64,000 nucleotides of DNA, taken from positions 62,001 through 126,000 of the forward strand of contig CALSRG010000002.1 of the NCBI GenBank assembly GCA_943788695.1. Direction: 5' to 3'. The DNA is from an uncultured Flavobacteriaceae bacterium. Lineage in GTDB: Bacteria > Bacteroidota > Bacteroidia > Flavobacteriales > Flavobacteriaceae. Position numbers and translations under genes: made by a program. The notes below the pieces were generated by a model. It was not told the DNA's origin. It made no database searches and saw only the letters and a program-made list of their open reading frames with translations. Shown one piece after another: positions 1-9,147 of this stretch (within the stretch, counting starts at the first letter, position 1; each line of letters begins with the position of its first letter).

Positions 1-735
<735 letters not shown>

Positions 736-749
736 CTATTGAATAAATG

Positions 750-757
750 CAAATTTA
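750..757 (-). promoter_or_regulatory. Candidate -7 box for katG
   Basis: On the minus strand this reads TAAATTTG, matching the Bacteroidota -7 consensus TAnnTTTG, 32 bases before the katG ATG. No clean TTG (-33) is seen at the usual spacing, so this is a partial match. Confidence 0.4.
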
Positions 758-893
758 TAACATTGATGCATTTTACTAAGGTTTTTGTTCATTTTTAACA
801 CGAAATTATTAAATCATTTGCGGTTATTTTTTGAAAATATTTATAGCATTAAATTTTAAAGAAAAATGTGATCAAAATTGTAAAAGAAGCCAT

Positions 894-2381
894 TTAATAT
901 TTTACAATCTGTTTGATTTTGACAGAAAACGCAGCAACAATAAGTGTCATTATCGGGCTCAACCAGTTGAAAATGGCAAAGGCAAAGTAATCCAATACCG
1001 AAACACCAAGAACTCCAGATTGATAAGCACCACAAGTATTCCAAGGTACCAATACCGACGTTACCGTTCCAGAGTCTTCAAGTGTACGACTGAGATTTAC
1101 TGGGGCTAATCCTTTTTTGTCAAATGCAGTTTTAAACATTTTGCCAGGAACTACAATAGCGAGATATTGATCGGAGGCCGTAATGTTTAGTGCCAAACAA
1201 CTGGCAACTGTGCTGGCAAATAATCCAAATACCGATTTAGCCATGCTTAACAAAGCTGCACTAATTCGGGACAGGGCTCCAATAGCTTCCATCACTCCGC
1301 CAAAAACCATAGCACATACAATGAGCCATATTGTACCAAGCATTCCACTCATACCTTTGCCTGCTGCCGAAAAAAGTCCTTTAAGTGTAGTGTTATCCGT
1401 TGCGATGCTGGTTGGGACTGTTATGGCATTCATGACTCCTGAATAAGCCGATTCTACACTCATGGTGTCACTATCAGCAATACTTAAAACCACATTGGGT
1501 TGAAAAATTATAGCGAACACACCACCAAGTAAGGTTCCAATAATGAGTGCTAATAGGGGAGGTGTTTTTTTAATAATCAATAATATGACAACTAATGGTA
1601 CTAAAAACAACCAACCATTAATATTAAACACTCCTTTAATATCCAAAAGTAATTGTGAGGTGTCGGCAATACCCGTTGCGTTTTGAGAAAACCCTATGAT
1701 AACGAATACAATCAAAGTAACCATAAAGGTTGGAATCGTAGTTATTGTCATGTATTTAATATGGTCAAAAAGGTCACTACCAGCCATAGCGGCTGCCAAA
1801 TTTGTCGTATCGCTTAGTGGTGACAATTTATCACCAAAGTAGGCGCCTGATATAACGGCTCCAGCAGTCATTCCAGATGAAATACCTAAAGCGTTACCAA
1901 TGCCTATCAGAGCGATGCCAATGGTAGCAGAAGTTGTCCATGAGCTCCCTGTTGCAATGGATACCAGTGCGCAAATAACGACACAGGCAGCTAAGAAAAT
2001 ATTGGGATTCAAAATTTGAAGACCATAGTAAATCATAGCGGGAATTATGCCACTAATGAGCCAAGTTCCTGCCAAAGCACCAACCATGAGTAAAATCAGT
2101 AAGGCTCCAGTTGTAGACTTAACATTCAACGCAACTTCCTCCAGCATTTGTGCATAACTGACCTTATTAAAGTAGCCAACTATAGCAGCCACAACACCAC
2201 CCATAAGAAGTATGAATTGGTTGCTTCCACTTAAAGCGTCATCTTTAAATATGCTGACATTAAAAGCGAGTAAGGCGACCAAAACCACCACAGGAATTAG
2301 GGCTTCAAATAGTTTTAATTCTTTATTTGTAACTATTGTTTCGTCACTAGCTTTACTCGGTTTAATGTCTTGACTCTTCAT
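894..2381 (-). CDS. nhaC: NhaC-family Na+/H+ antiporter or Na+-coupled amino-acid transporter
   Basis: A 495-residue polytopic inner-membrane protein of the NhaC family. It has about a dozen hydrophobic segments and the conserved stretches GSSWTTSATIGIALIGIG (near residue 150) and GAYFGDKLSPLSDTTNLAAA (near 180), which carry the Asp/Thr residues typical of the family. The gene starts 27 bases after the stop of a methionine gamma-lyase-like gene on the same strand, so the two are probably cotranscribed. Some family members are Na+/H+ antiporters and others (MetT, MleN types) carry amino or organic acids. The neighbour makes an amino-acid substrate worth considering, but the sequence alone does not decide it. 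Confidence 0.9.
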   Translation of the reverse strand: MKSQDIKPSKASDETIVTNKELKLFEALIPVVVLVALLAFNVSIFKDDALSGSNQFILLMGGVVAAIVGYFNKVSYAQMLEEVALNVKSTTGALLILLMVGALAGTWLISGIIPAMIYYGLQILNPNIFLAACVVICALVSIATGSSWTTSATIGIALIGIGNALGISSGMTAGAVISGAYFGDKLSPLSDTTNLAAAMAGSDLFDHIKYMTITTIPTFMVTLIVFVIIGFSQNATGIADTSQLLLDIKGVFNINGWLFLVPLVVILLIIKKTPPLLALIIGTLLGGVFAIIFQPNVVLSIADSDTMSVESAYSGVMNAITVPTSIATDNTTLKGLFSAAGKGMSGMLGTIWLIVCAMVFGGVMEAIGALSRISAALLSMAKSVFGLFASTVASCLALNITASDQYLAIVVPGKMFKTAFDKKGLAPVNLSRTLEDSGTVTSVLVPWNTCGAYQSGVLGVSVLDYFAFAIFNWLSPIMTLIVAAFSVKIKQIVKY

Positions 2382-2408
2382 AAAATTATAATTTTAAGAT
2401 GGTTTCTG

Positions 2409-3608
2409 TTAGATCAGACCAATAGCGGTCATGACTTCTCTTATTTTAGCATAGCTCGTTTCCGCATTGCAATCTAAACCAACTGAAAAACGAATCAAGC
2501 CGGGACTTAGACCCATTTCAGCTTGCTCATCTTCGGGAATTTCAGAAGAAGTTGAACTGCCTGAAGCACTAAATAGCGTTCGATAAAAGCCTAAGCTTAC
2601 AGCCAAATATCCAACATTTTTCTCTTGCATAGCCTCCATTAGGGCAGAGGCATTTTCTTCTGTTTCGACATCAATTGAAAGCATACCACCAAAACCATAA
2701 TCAGGATGCATTATGGATTTGTAAATCTCATGAGATTTATGTGATCCCAAACCGGGATAAATCACTTTTACACCATCCGCTTCAAATTGTTGAGCAAAAT
2801 ACAATGCATTTTTACTGTGTTGAGGCATCCGAACATGGAGTGTACGTAGATTTTTCAATATTGATGCAGCACGAAGGCTGTCGAGAGTCGATCCCATAAG
2901 CATGGCAGCACCGTCGGTAACATTACACATATCATCGACCAATTCCCGTGTAGTGCACAAAACACCAGCAACAGTGTCACTACTGCCGTTGATGAATTTG
3001 GTCAAACTGTGAATAACGATGTCGGCTCCCAAATTTGCTGGAGTTACACTCAGGGGTGAAAAAGTATTGTCTACAACCAATTTAACACCGTGTTTTTTGG
3101 CGATGGCAGAAAGTCTTTTAATATCAGCGATTTCCATTAAAGGATTGCTTACTGTTTCACAGTAAAGAATCTTCGTTTTAGGGGTTATTGCAGCCTCAAC
3201 CAATTCGAGATTGGTGATGTCGACAAAATTTGTTGTCAGATTAAATTTTGGCGCAAAGTTCTTTAAGAAAGCATAAGTTCCTCCATATATCGTTCGACTC
3301 GATACCACATGATCGCCAGCTTCACACAAGTGTAAAAACACTGGAGTAATAGCACCCATGCCCGAAGCCGTAACCAAAGCAGCTTCCGTATTCTCCATAG
3401 CGGCCAAGGCACTCGCCAGATATAAATTTGATGGGGTTGAATGCCTCGAGTATAAATAACAACCGTCGGCATTACCTTCAAAGGTATCAAACATCGTTTT
3501 AGCAGCCAAAAAAGTGTAGGTTGACGAATCTGAAATGGAAGGATTCACTCCTCCAAATTCTCCAAAAAACTGCAAATTTTGAATTGCATTTGCGGGATCA
3601 AAAGCCAT
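2409..3608 (-). CDS. Cys/Met-metabolism PLP enzyme, methionine gamma-lyase-like
   Basis: A 399-residue fold-type I PLP enzyme of the Cys/Met metabolism family (cystathionine gamma-synthase/gamma-lyase, methionine gamma-lyase). The PLP lysine is in SLTKFINGSSDTVAG near residue 205. The cofactor-binding SGMGA is near residue 83, and the substrate-side Tyr/Arg is in YSRHSTPSN near residue 55. Candidate reactions are alpha,gamma-elimination of methionine or a gamma-replacement in transsulfuration; family members are hard to separate by sequence. The NhaC-type transporter just downstream favours a catabolic, methionine-using role (inference). The start is the ATG at 3608. The 143-base divergent gap to lpd holds the promoters. 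Confidence 0.85.
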   Translation of the reverse strand: MAFDPANAIQNLQFFGEFGGVNPSISDSSTYTFLAAKTMFDTFEGNADGCYLYSRHSTPSNLYLASALAAMENTEAALVTASGMGAITPVFLHLCEAGDHVVSSRTIYGGTYAFLKNFAPKFNLTTNFVDITNLELVEAAITPKTKILYCETVSNPLMEIADIKRLSAIAKKHGVKLVVDNTFSPLSVTPANLGADIVIHSLTKFINGSSDTVAGVLCTTRELVDDMCNVTDGAAMLMGSTLDSLRAASILKNLRTLHVRMPQHSKNALYFAQQFEADGVKVIYPGLGSHKSHEIYKSIMHPDYGFGGMLSIDVETEENASALMEAMQEKNVGYLAVSLGFYRTLFSASGSSTSSEIPEDEQAEMGLSPGLIRFSVGLDCNAETSYAKIREVMTAIGLI

Positions 3609-3699
3609 AAGTTTATTTTTTTAGCAAGATAATAATTTTTAATTCCAACGGTTTTCAATTCTAATTTGATTTGCAAGAGTAATTGTTAACAATTTGGCT

Positions 3700-3728
3700 T
3701 TGTTTTAGTCTTCTAATCCCTATTTTTG
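3700..3728 (+). promoter_or_regulatory. Bacteroidota-type promoter of lpd
   Basis: TTG at 3700-3702, an 18-base spacer, then TATTTTTG at 3721-3728. This is a full match to TTG-N17-23-TAnnTTTG, 24 bases before the lpd ATG. Confidence 0.6.
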
Positions 3729-3751
3729 TGTTGTTATTTAAATAAGAAACA

Positions 3752-5158
3752 ATGACAAAATTTGATGTTGCCATAATTGGTTCGGGGCCCGGGGGCTATG
3801 TAGCTGCTATTCGCTGCGCTCAATTGGGAATGAAAACTGCATTGATTGAAAAATATAGCACCCTAGGCGGGACTTGCCTTAATGTAGGTTGTATTCCTAG
3901 TAAAGCACTATTAGACTCTTCTCACCATTACGAAGATGCGGTCAAACATTTTGGCGAACATGGTATCGACATCGATGGCACGGTCAAAGTCAATTTAGAA
4001 AAAATGATTGCGCGAAAGCAAGCCGTAGTTAACCAAACGACAGCTGGTTTAGATTTTCTGATGAAAAAAAATGACATCACTGTTTTTGAAGGTATGGGCA
4101 GTTTTCTCAATAAAAATAACGTTGCTATTGCTAAAGCTGATGGAAGCTCAGAAACGATTGAAGCTAAGCATGTTATTATAGCTACTGGGAGTAAGCCAAA
4201 CAACTTGCCGTTTATTGACATTGATAAAGAACGGATTATTACGTCCACAGAAGCTTTGAAGCTAAAAGAAGTACCGAAACATATGATTGTTGTTGGTGGC
4301 GGTGTTATTGGTTTAGAACTGGGACAGGTTTATTCTCGATTGGGAGCCGAAGTGACGGTGGTGGAATATATGGATCGGATTATCCCAACGATGGACTCTG
4401 GTTTGTCGAAGGAGCTTGGAAAAGTTTTTAAGAAATCTAAGATTAAGATTTTAACGTCTCATCAGGTCACCGCCGTGACGCGTCAAAATGACGTTGTAAA
4501 GCTGAAGGCAACAGAGAAAACTGGTAAAGAGATTGAGCTTACTGGAGATTATTGTTTAGTATCTGTTGGTCGTAAACCATATACTGAGGGGCTTAATCTA
4601 GAAGCTGCAGGTGTAGGAATGGACGAACATGGTCGTGTGGCGGTTAATGTTCATTTACAAACAAATGTTGATAATATTTATGCCATTGGCGATGTTGTTC
4701 AAGGTGCTATGTTGGCTCACAAGGCAGAAGAAGAAGGGGCTTTTGTTGCTGAAACCATTGCTGGTCAAAAACCTCATATTGATTATAACTTGATCCCAAA
4801 TGTGGTTTATACATGGCCTGAAGTTGCCGCTGTTGGTAAAACAGAGGAGCAATTGAAAGTAGAAGGAGTTGATTACAAAACGGGTCAATTTCCCATGCGA
4901 GCCCTTGGTCGTAGCCGTGCATCCAACGATTTAGACGGATTTGTTAAAATACTAGCGGACAGCACAACAGATGAGGTTTTAGGTGTGCATATCATTGGGG
5001 CTAGAGCTGCAGATCTCATTGCTGAAGCGGTTGTAGCTATGGAATTTAGAGCTTCCGCAGAAGATATTTCACGAATGTCACATGCCCACCCAACTTTTGC
5101 TGAAGCCATTAAAGAAGCAGCGCTAGCTGCAACAGAAAACCGCGCCTTACACATGTAA
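3752..5158 (+). CDS. lpdA: Dihydrolipoyl dehydrogenase (E3)
   Basis: FAD flavoprotein of 468 residues that reoxidises dihydrolipoamide in pyruvate/2-oxoacid dehydrogenase complexes and the glycine cleavage system, passing electrons to NAD+. Visible features are the FAD-binding GSGPGG (residues 10-15), the redox disulfide in GGTCLNVGCIPSK (Cys42 and Cys47), the NAD-binding GGGVIGLELG (near 187), the second FAD motif YAIGDVV (near 310) and the C-terminal catalytic HAHPTFAEA. Length and all motifs are those of a normal E3. It has its own promoter and stands apart from any E1/E2 gene in this window. Confidence 0.97.
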   Translation: MTKFDVAIIGSGPGGYVAAIRCAQLGMKTALIEKYSTLGGTCLNVGCIPSKALLDSSHHYEDAVKHFGEHGIDIDGTVKVNLEKMIARKQAVVNQTTAGLDFLMKKNDITVFEGMGSFLNKNNVAIAKADGSSETIEAKHVIIATGSKPNNLPFIDIDKERIITSTEALKLKEVPKHMIVVGGGVIGLELGQVYSRLGAEVTVVEYMDRIIPTMDSGLSKELGKVFKKSKIKILTSHQVTAVTRQNDVVKLKATEKTGKEIELTGDYCLVSVGRKPYTEGLNLEAAGVGMDEHGRVAVNVHLQTNVDNIYAIGDVVQGAMLAHKAEEEGAFVAETIAGQKPHIDYNLIPNVVYTWPEVAAVGKTEEQLKVEGVDYKTGQFPMRALGRSRASNDLDGFVKILADSTTDEVLGVHIIGARAADLIAEAVVAMEFRASAEDISRMSHAHPTFAEAIKEAALAATENRALHM

Positions 5159-5160
5159 GT

Positions 5161-5265
5161 TTAAGTGATGGCATAATGCATGCCACTAACAATGATCATA
5201 AGGATAAACAAAATAAGAAGTAGAATGTAAAGTGTTTTTGGTCGTTTTTTTTGGGACTGGCTCAT
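5161..5265 (-). CDS. Predicted small single-pass membrane protein (34 aa)
   Basis: An ATG at 5265 opens a 34-codon frame ending in TAA two bases from the stop of lpd, on the opposite strand. The product begins with a basic, polar segment (MSQSQKKRPKT) followed by about 18 strongly hydrophobic residues (YILLLILFILMIIVSGM), the layout of a small inner-membrane protein with its N-terminus in the cytoplasm. No function is recognised. Being between two genes and not inside one, it is less likely to be a shadow, but its length gives limited statistical support. Confidence 0.5.
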   Translation of the reverse strand: MSQSQKKRPKTLYILLLILFILMIIVSGMHYAIT

Positions 5266-5401
5266 AGACTATAGTTTAATCCCCAAACAAACAATATGAC
5301 ATAAAGCAGGATGAACATTTGGGGAAATTGTTATCTAAAGTTACAAAATTTATTCTATTCGATCACTCTAAAATGTATTTTTACCATCAAATGAAAATAT
5401 A

Positions 5402-6727
5402 TTGATTCGCCTTTCTAAAACTTATAAGATCACTGGAAATTCTCACTTTTTGAAACAATTGTTTCAATGGGGGCAAACCTTTGACCATTGTGTTTGGCTC
5501 GATTCCAATCATTATCCTTTAAAAGAATTGCGCTATGATGTGATCCTTGCTGTTGGATGTTTGTCTGAAATTCAATCAAAAGCCGAAGGAGGTTTTGATC
5601 AATTGGAGGCTTTCCAATTAGAAATCCAAGATTGGTGTTTTGGTTATTTGTCGTTCGATATGAAAAATGATTTGAATCCACTCTCGTCTGATCATTATGG
5701 AGGACTCGATTTTCCCGACATGTGGTTTTTTCAGCCCGAAAAAATAGTCATCATCAAAGGAGATCTTGTAACGCTTCATTATCCGTCAAATAGCCTAGAA
5801 ATTATGGATTTGGATATGGATCATATTCAAAATTTTGTGACAAATTTTAGGAAAACCGTTAATCAAGCCGTAGAGCTGACCCCAAGACTGTCTAAATTGG
5901 ATTATATCAAAAACGTATTAGCTCTTAAAGCACACATTCAACTGGGTGATATTTACGAAATCAATTATTGCATGGAGTGGTTTCAAACAGAAGCTAAAAT
6001 TGATCCGGCTCTGGTGTTCCATCAACTCAATGAATTATCCTTAGCACCATTTTCGTGTTATTTAAAAAATAAGAGTCACTATGCGTTATGCTCTTCACCT
6101 GAGCGCTATTTGTCAAAAACTGGACGTCGATTGGTGTCTCAGCCTATCAAAGGCACTTCAAAGCGATTTTTGGACCAAGATAAAGACCAGGCTTCCAAAT
6201 TAGCTTTAGGGCAAAGTGAAAAGGAGCGTAGTGAAAATGTTATGATTGTGGACTTAGTGCGCAACGATCTGTCAAAAGTGGCGCAAAAGGGATCTGTAAG
6301 GGTTGATGAACTGTTTGGCTTGCATACTTTTAAACAAGTGCATCAAATGATATCTACCATTAGTGCTGACCTTCATCCTGAAAAGTCATCAATAGATGCC
6401 ATTAAAGCGAGCTTTCCAATGGGTAGCATGACTGGGGCACCCAAATTGCGAGCAATGACGCTAATCGAGAAGTATGAAAGCAGTAAACGCGGTTTGTACT
6501 CAGGTGCCATTGGCTATTTTGAGCCTAATGGTGATTTTGATTTTAATGTGGTCATTCGAACCATTCTATATAACGCTGCAACGCAATACGTTTCTTATAG
6601 TGTAGGGAGTGCTATTACCTCAGGAAGTGATGCTGAACTTGAATATGAAGAATGCTTATTAAAAGCTGATGCTTTATCACGAGTGTTAAGACAAGCTGAT
6701 CTCACAGAAGCAAGATATCATGATTAA
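5402..6727 (+). CDS. pabB: Aminodeoxychorismate synthase component I
   Basis: A 441-residue member of the chorismate-binding family. It converts chorismate to 4-amino-4-deoxychorismate with ammonia from a glutaminase partner, a step toward p-aminobenzoate and folate. Visible motifs are QPIKGTSKR (near 248), MIVDLVRNDLSKVA (near 281), GSMTGAPKLRAMTLIEKYE (near 341) and the C-terminal GSAITSGSDAELEYEE. The PIKGT motif favours PabB over isochorismate synthase. The start is a TTG at 5402; no in-frame ATG precedes it and the first internal Met is too far in. It overlaps tilS by 8 bases. Confidence 0.9.
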   Translation: MIRLSKTYKITGNSHFLKQLFQWGQTFDHCVWLDSNHYPLKELRYDVILAVGCLSEIQSKAEGGFDQLEAFQLEIQDWCFGYLSFDMKNDLNPLSSDHYGGLDFPDMWFFQPEKIVIIKGDLVTLHYPSNSLEIMDLDMDHIQNFVTNFRKTVNQAVELTPRLSKLDYIKNVLALKAHIQLGDIYEINYCMEWFQTEAKIDPALVFHQLNELSLAPFSCYLKNKSHYALCSSPERYLSKTGRRLVSQPIKGTSKRFLDQDKDQASKLALGQSEKERSENVMIVDLVRNDLSKVAQKGSVRVDELFGLHTFKQVHQMISTISADLHPEKSSIDAIKASFPMGSMTGAPKLRAMTLIEKYESSKRGLYSGAIGYFEPNGDFDFNVVIRTILYNAATQYVSYSVGSAITSGSDAELEYEECLLKADALSRVLRQADLTEARYHD

Positions 6728-8027
6728 CTCATTTAAAAAGCACGTCCTTGAGCTTTGGCCTGATGTTTCGAAGCGAAAGGCACTTTTGGCCATTTCTGGT
6801 GGCTTAGACAGTGTTGTTTTAGCTCATTTGTGGCATGCTACCGGCTGGCCATTTGAGCTTGCTCACTGTAATTTTTCGCTCCGTGGAGATGAAAGTGATG
6901 GCGATGAAAATTTTGTTAGATCATTAGCTTCAAACTTAGGCGCCATATGTCATTTCGCTGTTTTTGACACCAAAACACACGCCTTAATTCATAAATTATC
7001 TGTTCAAGAAGCTGCGCGCCAATTGCGTTACGACCATTTTAAAAAACTATCAACCCAAATGCAATGCGATTATATATTAACCGCACATCATGCTAATGAC
7101 CAATTGGAGACCTATTTGATCAATACACTCCGTGGCACGGGCTTGAAAGGATTGACAGGTATTCCTGCTCAGAATAATGACATCATCAGACCCTTATTGC
7201 CTTTTTCTAGAGATGCTATCTTAGCTTATGCGCAATCCCATCAATTGTCTTGGCGAGAAGATTCAAGCAACCAATCATCAGATTATTTAAGAAATGCAAT
7301 TCGTCTAAAGGTAGTGCCAGAACTGGTCAGCTTGCGTCCCAATTTGATTTCAGAATTTCCACAAACCCTTAACCATTTAAAGGCAGCACAACACATGATC
7401 GAAGCGCATATAGAGGCTGTGCGTCCACACCTTCTTATTAAAACAGAAAGTGGTTTCGAGTTGCCTGTAAAAGAATGGATCAAACTCAATCATATTAAAA
7501 CCTACTTGTTTTATTTGCTATCGCCTTTTGGGTTTCATCAGTGGGATGATATAGCCCAAATGTTTGACGCTCAAAGTGGAAAAATGATACTGGCAGAAAA
7601 CTATAAATTACTTAAGGATCGATCGCATTTATTATTAGAACCTATTGATCAATTAAAAGATTTTAAAATATTGATTAACAATAATTTAAATATTATATAT
7701 TTTAATAAATATCAGCTGACTTTTACAACTGTTTCTAAGCTAGTTTTGAGCGATGCTCGAGCGATTTATGTTGATGCGGATTTGTTGAAATGGCCTTTGA
7801 CATTGCGACTTTGGGAAAGTGGTGACCGTTTTTATCCCATTGGCATGACAGGAAGCAAGAAAGTCAGTAAATACCTCAAGGACGAAGGCGTATCGGTCTT
7901 TGACAAAGCGCGTCAGTGGGTTTTAATTTCTCAAAACAAGATTGTTTGGATCATAGGTCGTCGTGCAGATGATCGTTTTAAGGTCACTGGCCAGACCAGA
8001 GCCATTTTAAAAATATCTTATCACTAA
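6720..8027 (+). CDS. tilS: tRNA(Ile)-lysidine synthetase
   Basis: Uses ATP to attach lysine to C34 of the CAU-anticodon tRNA-Ile, changing its decoding from AUG to AUA. The 435-residue protein has the N-terminal PP-loop SGGLDS (near residues 25-30), AHHANDQLETYLINTLRGTG (near 120) and REDSSNQ (near 180), followed by the C-terminal domain with RLWESGDRFYPIGMTGSKKV. It overlaps pabB by 8 bases (ATGATTAACTC across the pabB end) and is followed after 2 bases by yheT, so the three genes form one operon. Essential in most bacteria. Confidence 0.95.
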   Translation: MINSFKKHVLELWPDVSKRKALLAISGGLDSVVLAHLWHATGWPFELAHCNFSLRGDESDGDENFVRSLASNLGAICHFAVFDTKTHALIHKLSVQEAARQLRYDHFKKLSTQMQCDYILTAHHANDQLETYLINTLRGTGLKGLTGIPAQNNDIIRPLLPFSRDAILAYAQSHQLSWREDSSNQSSDYLRNAIRLKVVPELVSLRPNLISEFPQTLNHLKAAQHMIEAHIEAVRPHLLIKTESGFELPVKEWIKLNHIKTYLFYLLSPFGFHQWDDIAQMFDAQSGKMILAENYKLLKDRSHLLLEPIDQLKDFKILINNNLNIIYFNKYQLTFTTVSKLVLSDARAIYVDADLLKWPLTLRLWESGDRFYPIGMTGSKKVSKYLKDEGVSVFDKARQWVLISQNKIVWIIGRRADDRFKVTGQTRAILKISYH

Positions 8028-8029
8028 AT

Positions 8030-8998
8030 ATGCCACTGATTCATAGTCCATATCGCGCGCCTCATATATTTAAAAGTGCTTTTATATCTACTGTTTATTC
8101 TGGAATCATTAGAATCGAGCGTATTAATCATCAAATTCGTGAACGTGTTTTAATGACAGATGGTGATTTTATAGATTTGGATTGGATGTTGGCAAAAGAA
8201 CGCTCCAGAACACTTGTGGTACTTCTTCACGGCTTGGGTGGAGATTCGAAAAGACCATATATTGTTGGTCCTGCTAAGTTATTTAATGATCATGGCATCG
8301 ACACTGTTGGTATTAATTTTAGAGGATGTAGTGGTGAAAATAACCGCCTTTATAGAGCATACCACTCAGGTGATACCGATGATCTCAATGCCATCGTGAT
8401 TCATATTTTAAATACGACATCCTATGAAAATATTGTACTTCATGGTGTCAGTTTGGGCGGCAATGTTGTTTTGAAATATTTAGGAGAACAGAGGGAGCGT
8501 CCTAAGGAAGTTAAATTGGCAGTTGCAGTATCTGCACCCTGCGACCTCGTTGGGTCTGTTGATGAGCTTCACAAATGGCATAATTTTGCATTTCAGCTAT
8601 ATTTTAAGTGGCATTTAAAAGCACGTTTGCGATCTAAAAGACTTGATTTTCCTGACCGAATCAGTGCGTCTGAAATTAGAGCCATTAAAACCCTAAGAGA
8701 TTTTGATAATGTATATACTGCGCCTGCTCACGGGTTTGAAAATGGGGATCATTATTACAAAACATCAAGTAGTGTGGGTTTGCTGTCAGATATCAGAGTA
8801 CCAGTACTGCTTCTAAATGCTAAAAATGACACATTTTTAACCCCTTCATGCACACCAATGGAGTTGGGCAGGCACTCATCACATCTTTATGTGGAACAAC
8901 CCCGATATGGTGGCCACGTGGGGTTTCAGCAAAGCAAATCCTTGTACTATGATGAAGAACGAAGTGTGGGCTTTGTGAAGGAGATGCTAGGGAATTGA
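8030..8998 (+). CDS. YheT-family alpha/beta hydrolase
   Basis: A 322-residue alpha/beta hydrolase of the YheT/ABHD1-3 family. The oxyanion-side motif VVLLHGLGGDSKRPY is near residue 62 and the nucleophile elbow GVSLGG near 140 (Ser). The acid is in LLLNAKNDTFL, and the His is in RYGGHVGFQ near the end. Family members are esterases or lipases of poorly known substrate. It starts two bases after tilS, so translation is probably coupled. A 148-base gap with a small hairpin follows. Confidence 0.85.
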   Translation: MPLIHSPYRAPHIFKSAFISTVYSGIIRIERINHQIRERVLMTDGDFIDLDWMLAKERSRTLVVLLHGLGGDSKRPYIVGPAKLFNDHGIDTVGINFRGCSGENNRLYRAYHSGDTDDLNAIVIHILNTTSYENIVLHGVSLGGNVVLKYLGEQRERPKEVKLAVAVSAPCDLVGSVDELHKWHNFAFQLYFKWHLKARLRSKRLDFPDRISASEIRAIKTLRDFDNVYTAPAHGFENGDHYYKTSSSVGLLSDIRVPVLLLNAKNDTFLTPSCTPMELGRHSSHLYVEQPRYGGHVGFQQSKSLYYDEERSVGFVKEMLGN

Positions 8999-9105
8999 TT
9001 TAAGTATTAAGTGAAGTGTTTTAAAGGAAATCTTAATAAAAAATACAGATATATAATTTATTAAAAAAATTACTCCTAAAACAGTACAATATTTTGCCAG
9101 GTAAC

Positions 9106-9127
9106 GGGAAATATATAATTTCCCTTT
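9106..9127 (+). terminator. Small hairpin between yheT and comM
   Basis: GGGAAAT (9106-9112), a 5-base loop and ATTTCCC (9118-9124) form a perfect 7-bp stem followed by a short T stretch. It could end the pabB-tilS-yheT transcript or lie in the comM leader. The T tract is weak. Confidence 0.35.
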
Positions 9128-9147
9128 GTCAAAATCCTTAACCTCAA

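Noticed and set aside
3928..4248. 106-residue minus-strand frame inside lpd
   Set aside because: It lies fully within a well-recognised gene, has no domain and no promoter; it is a shadow frame.
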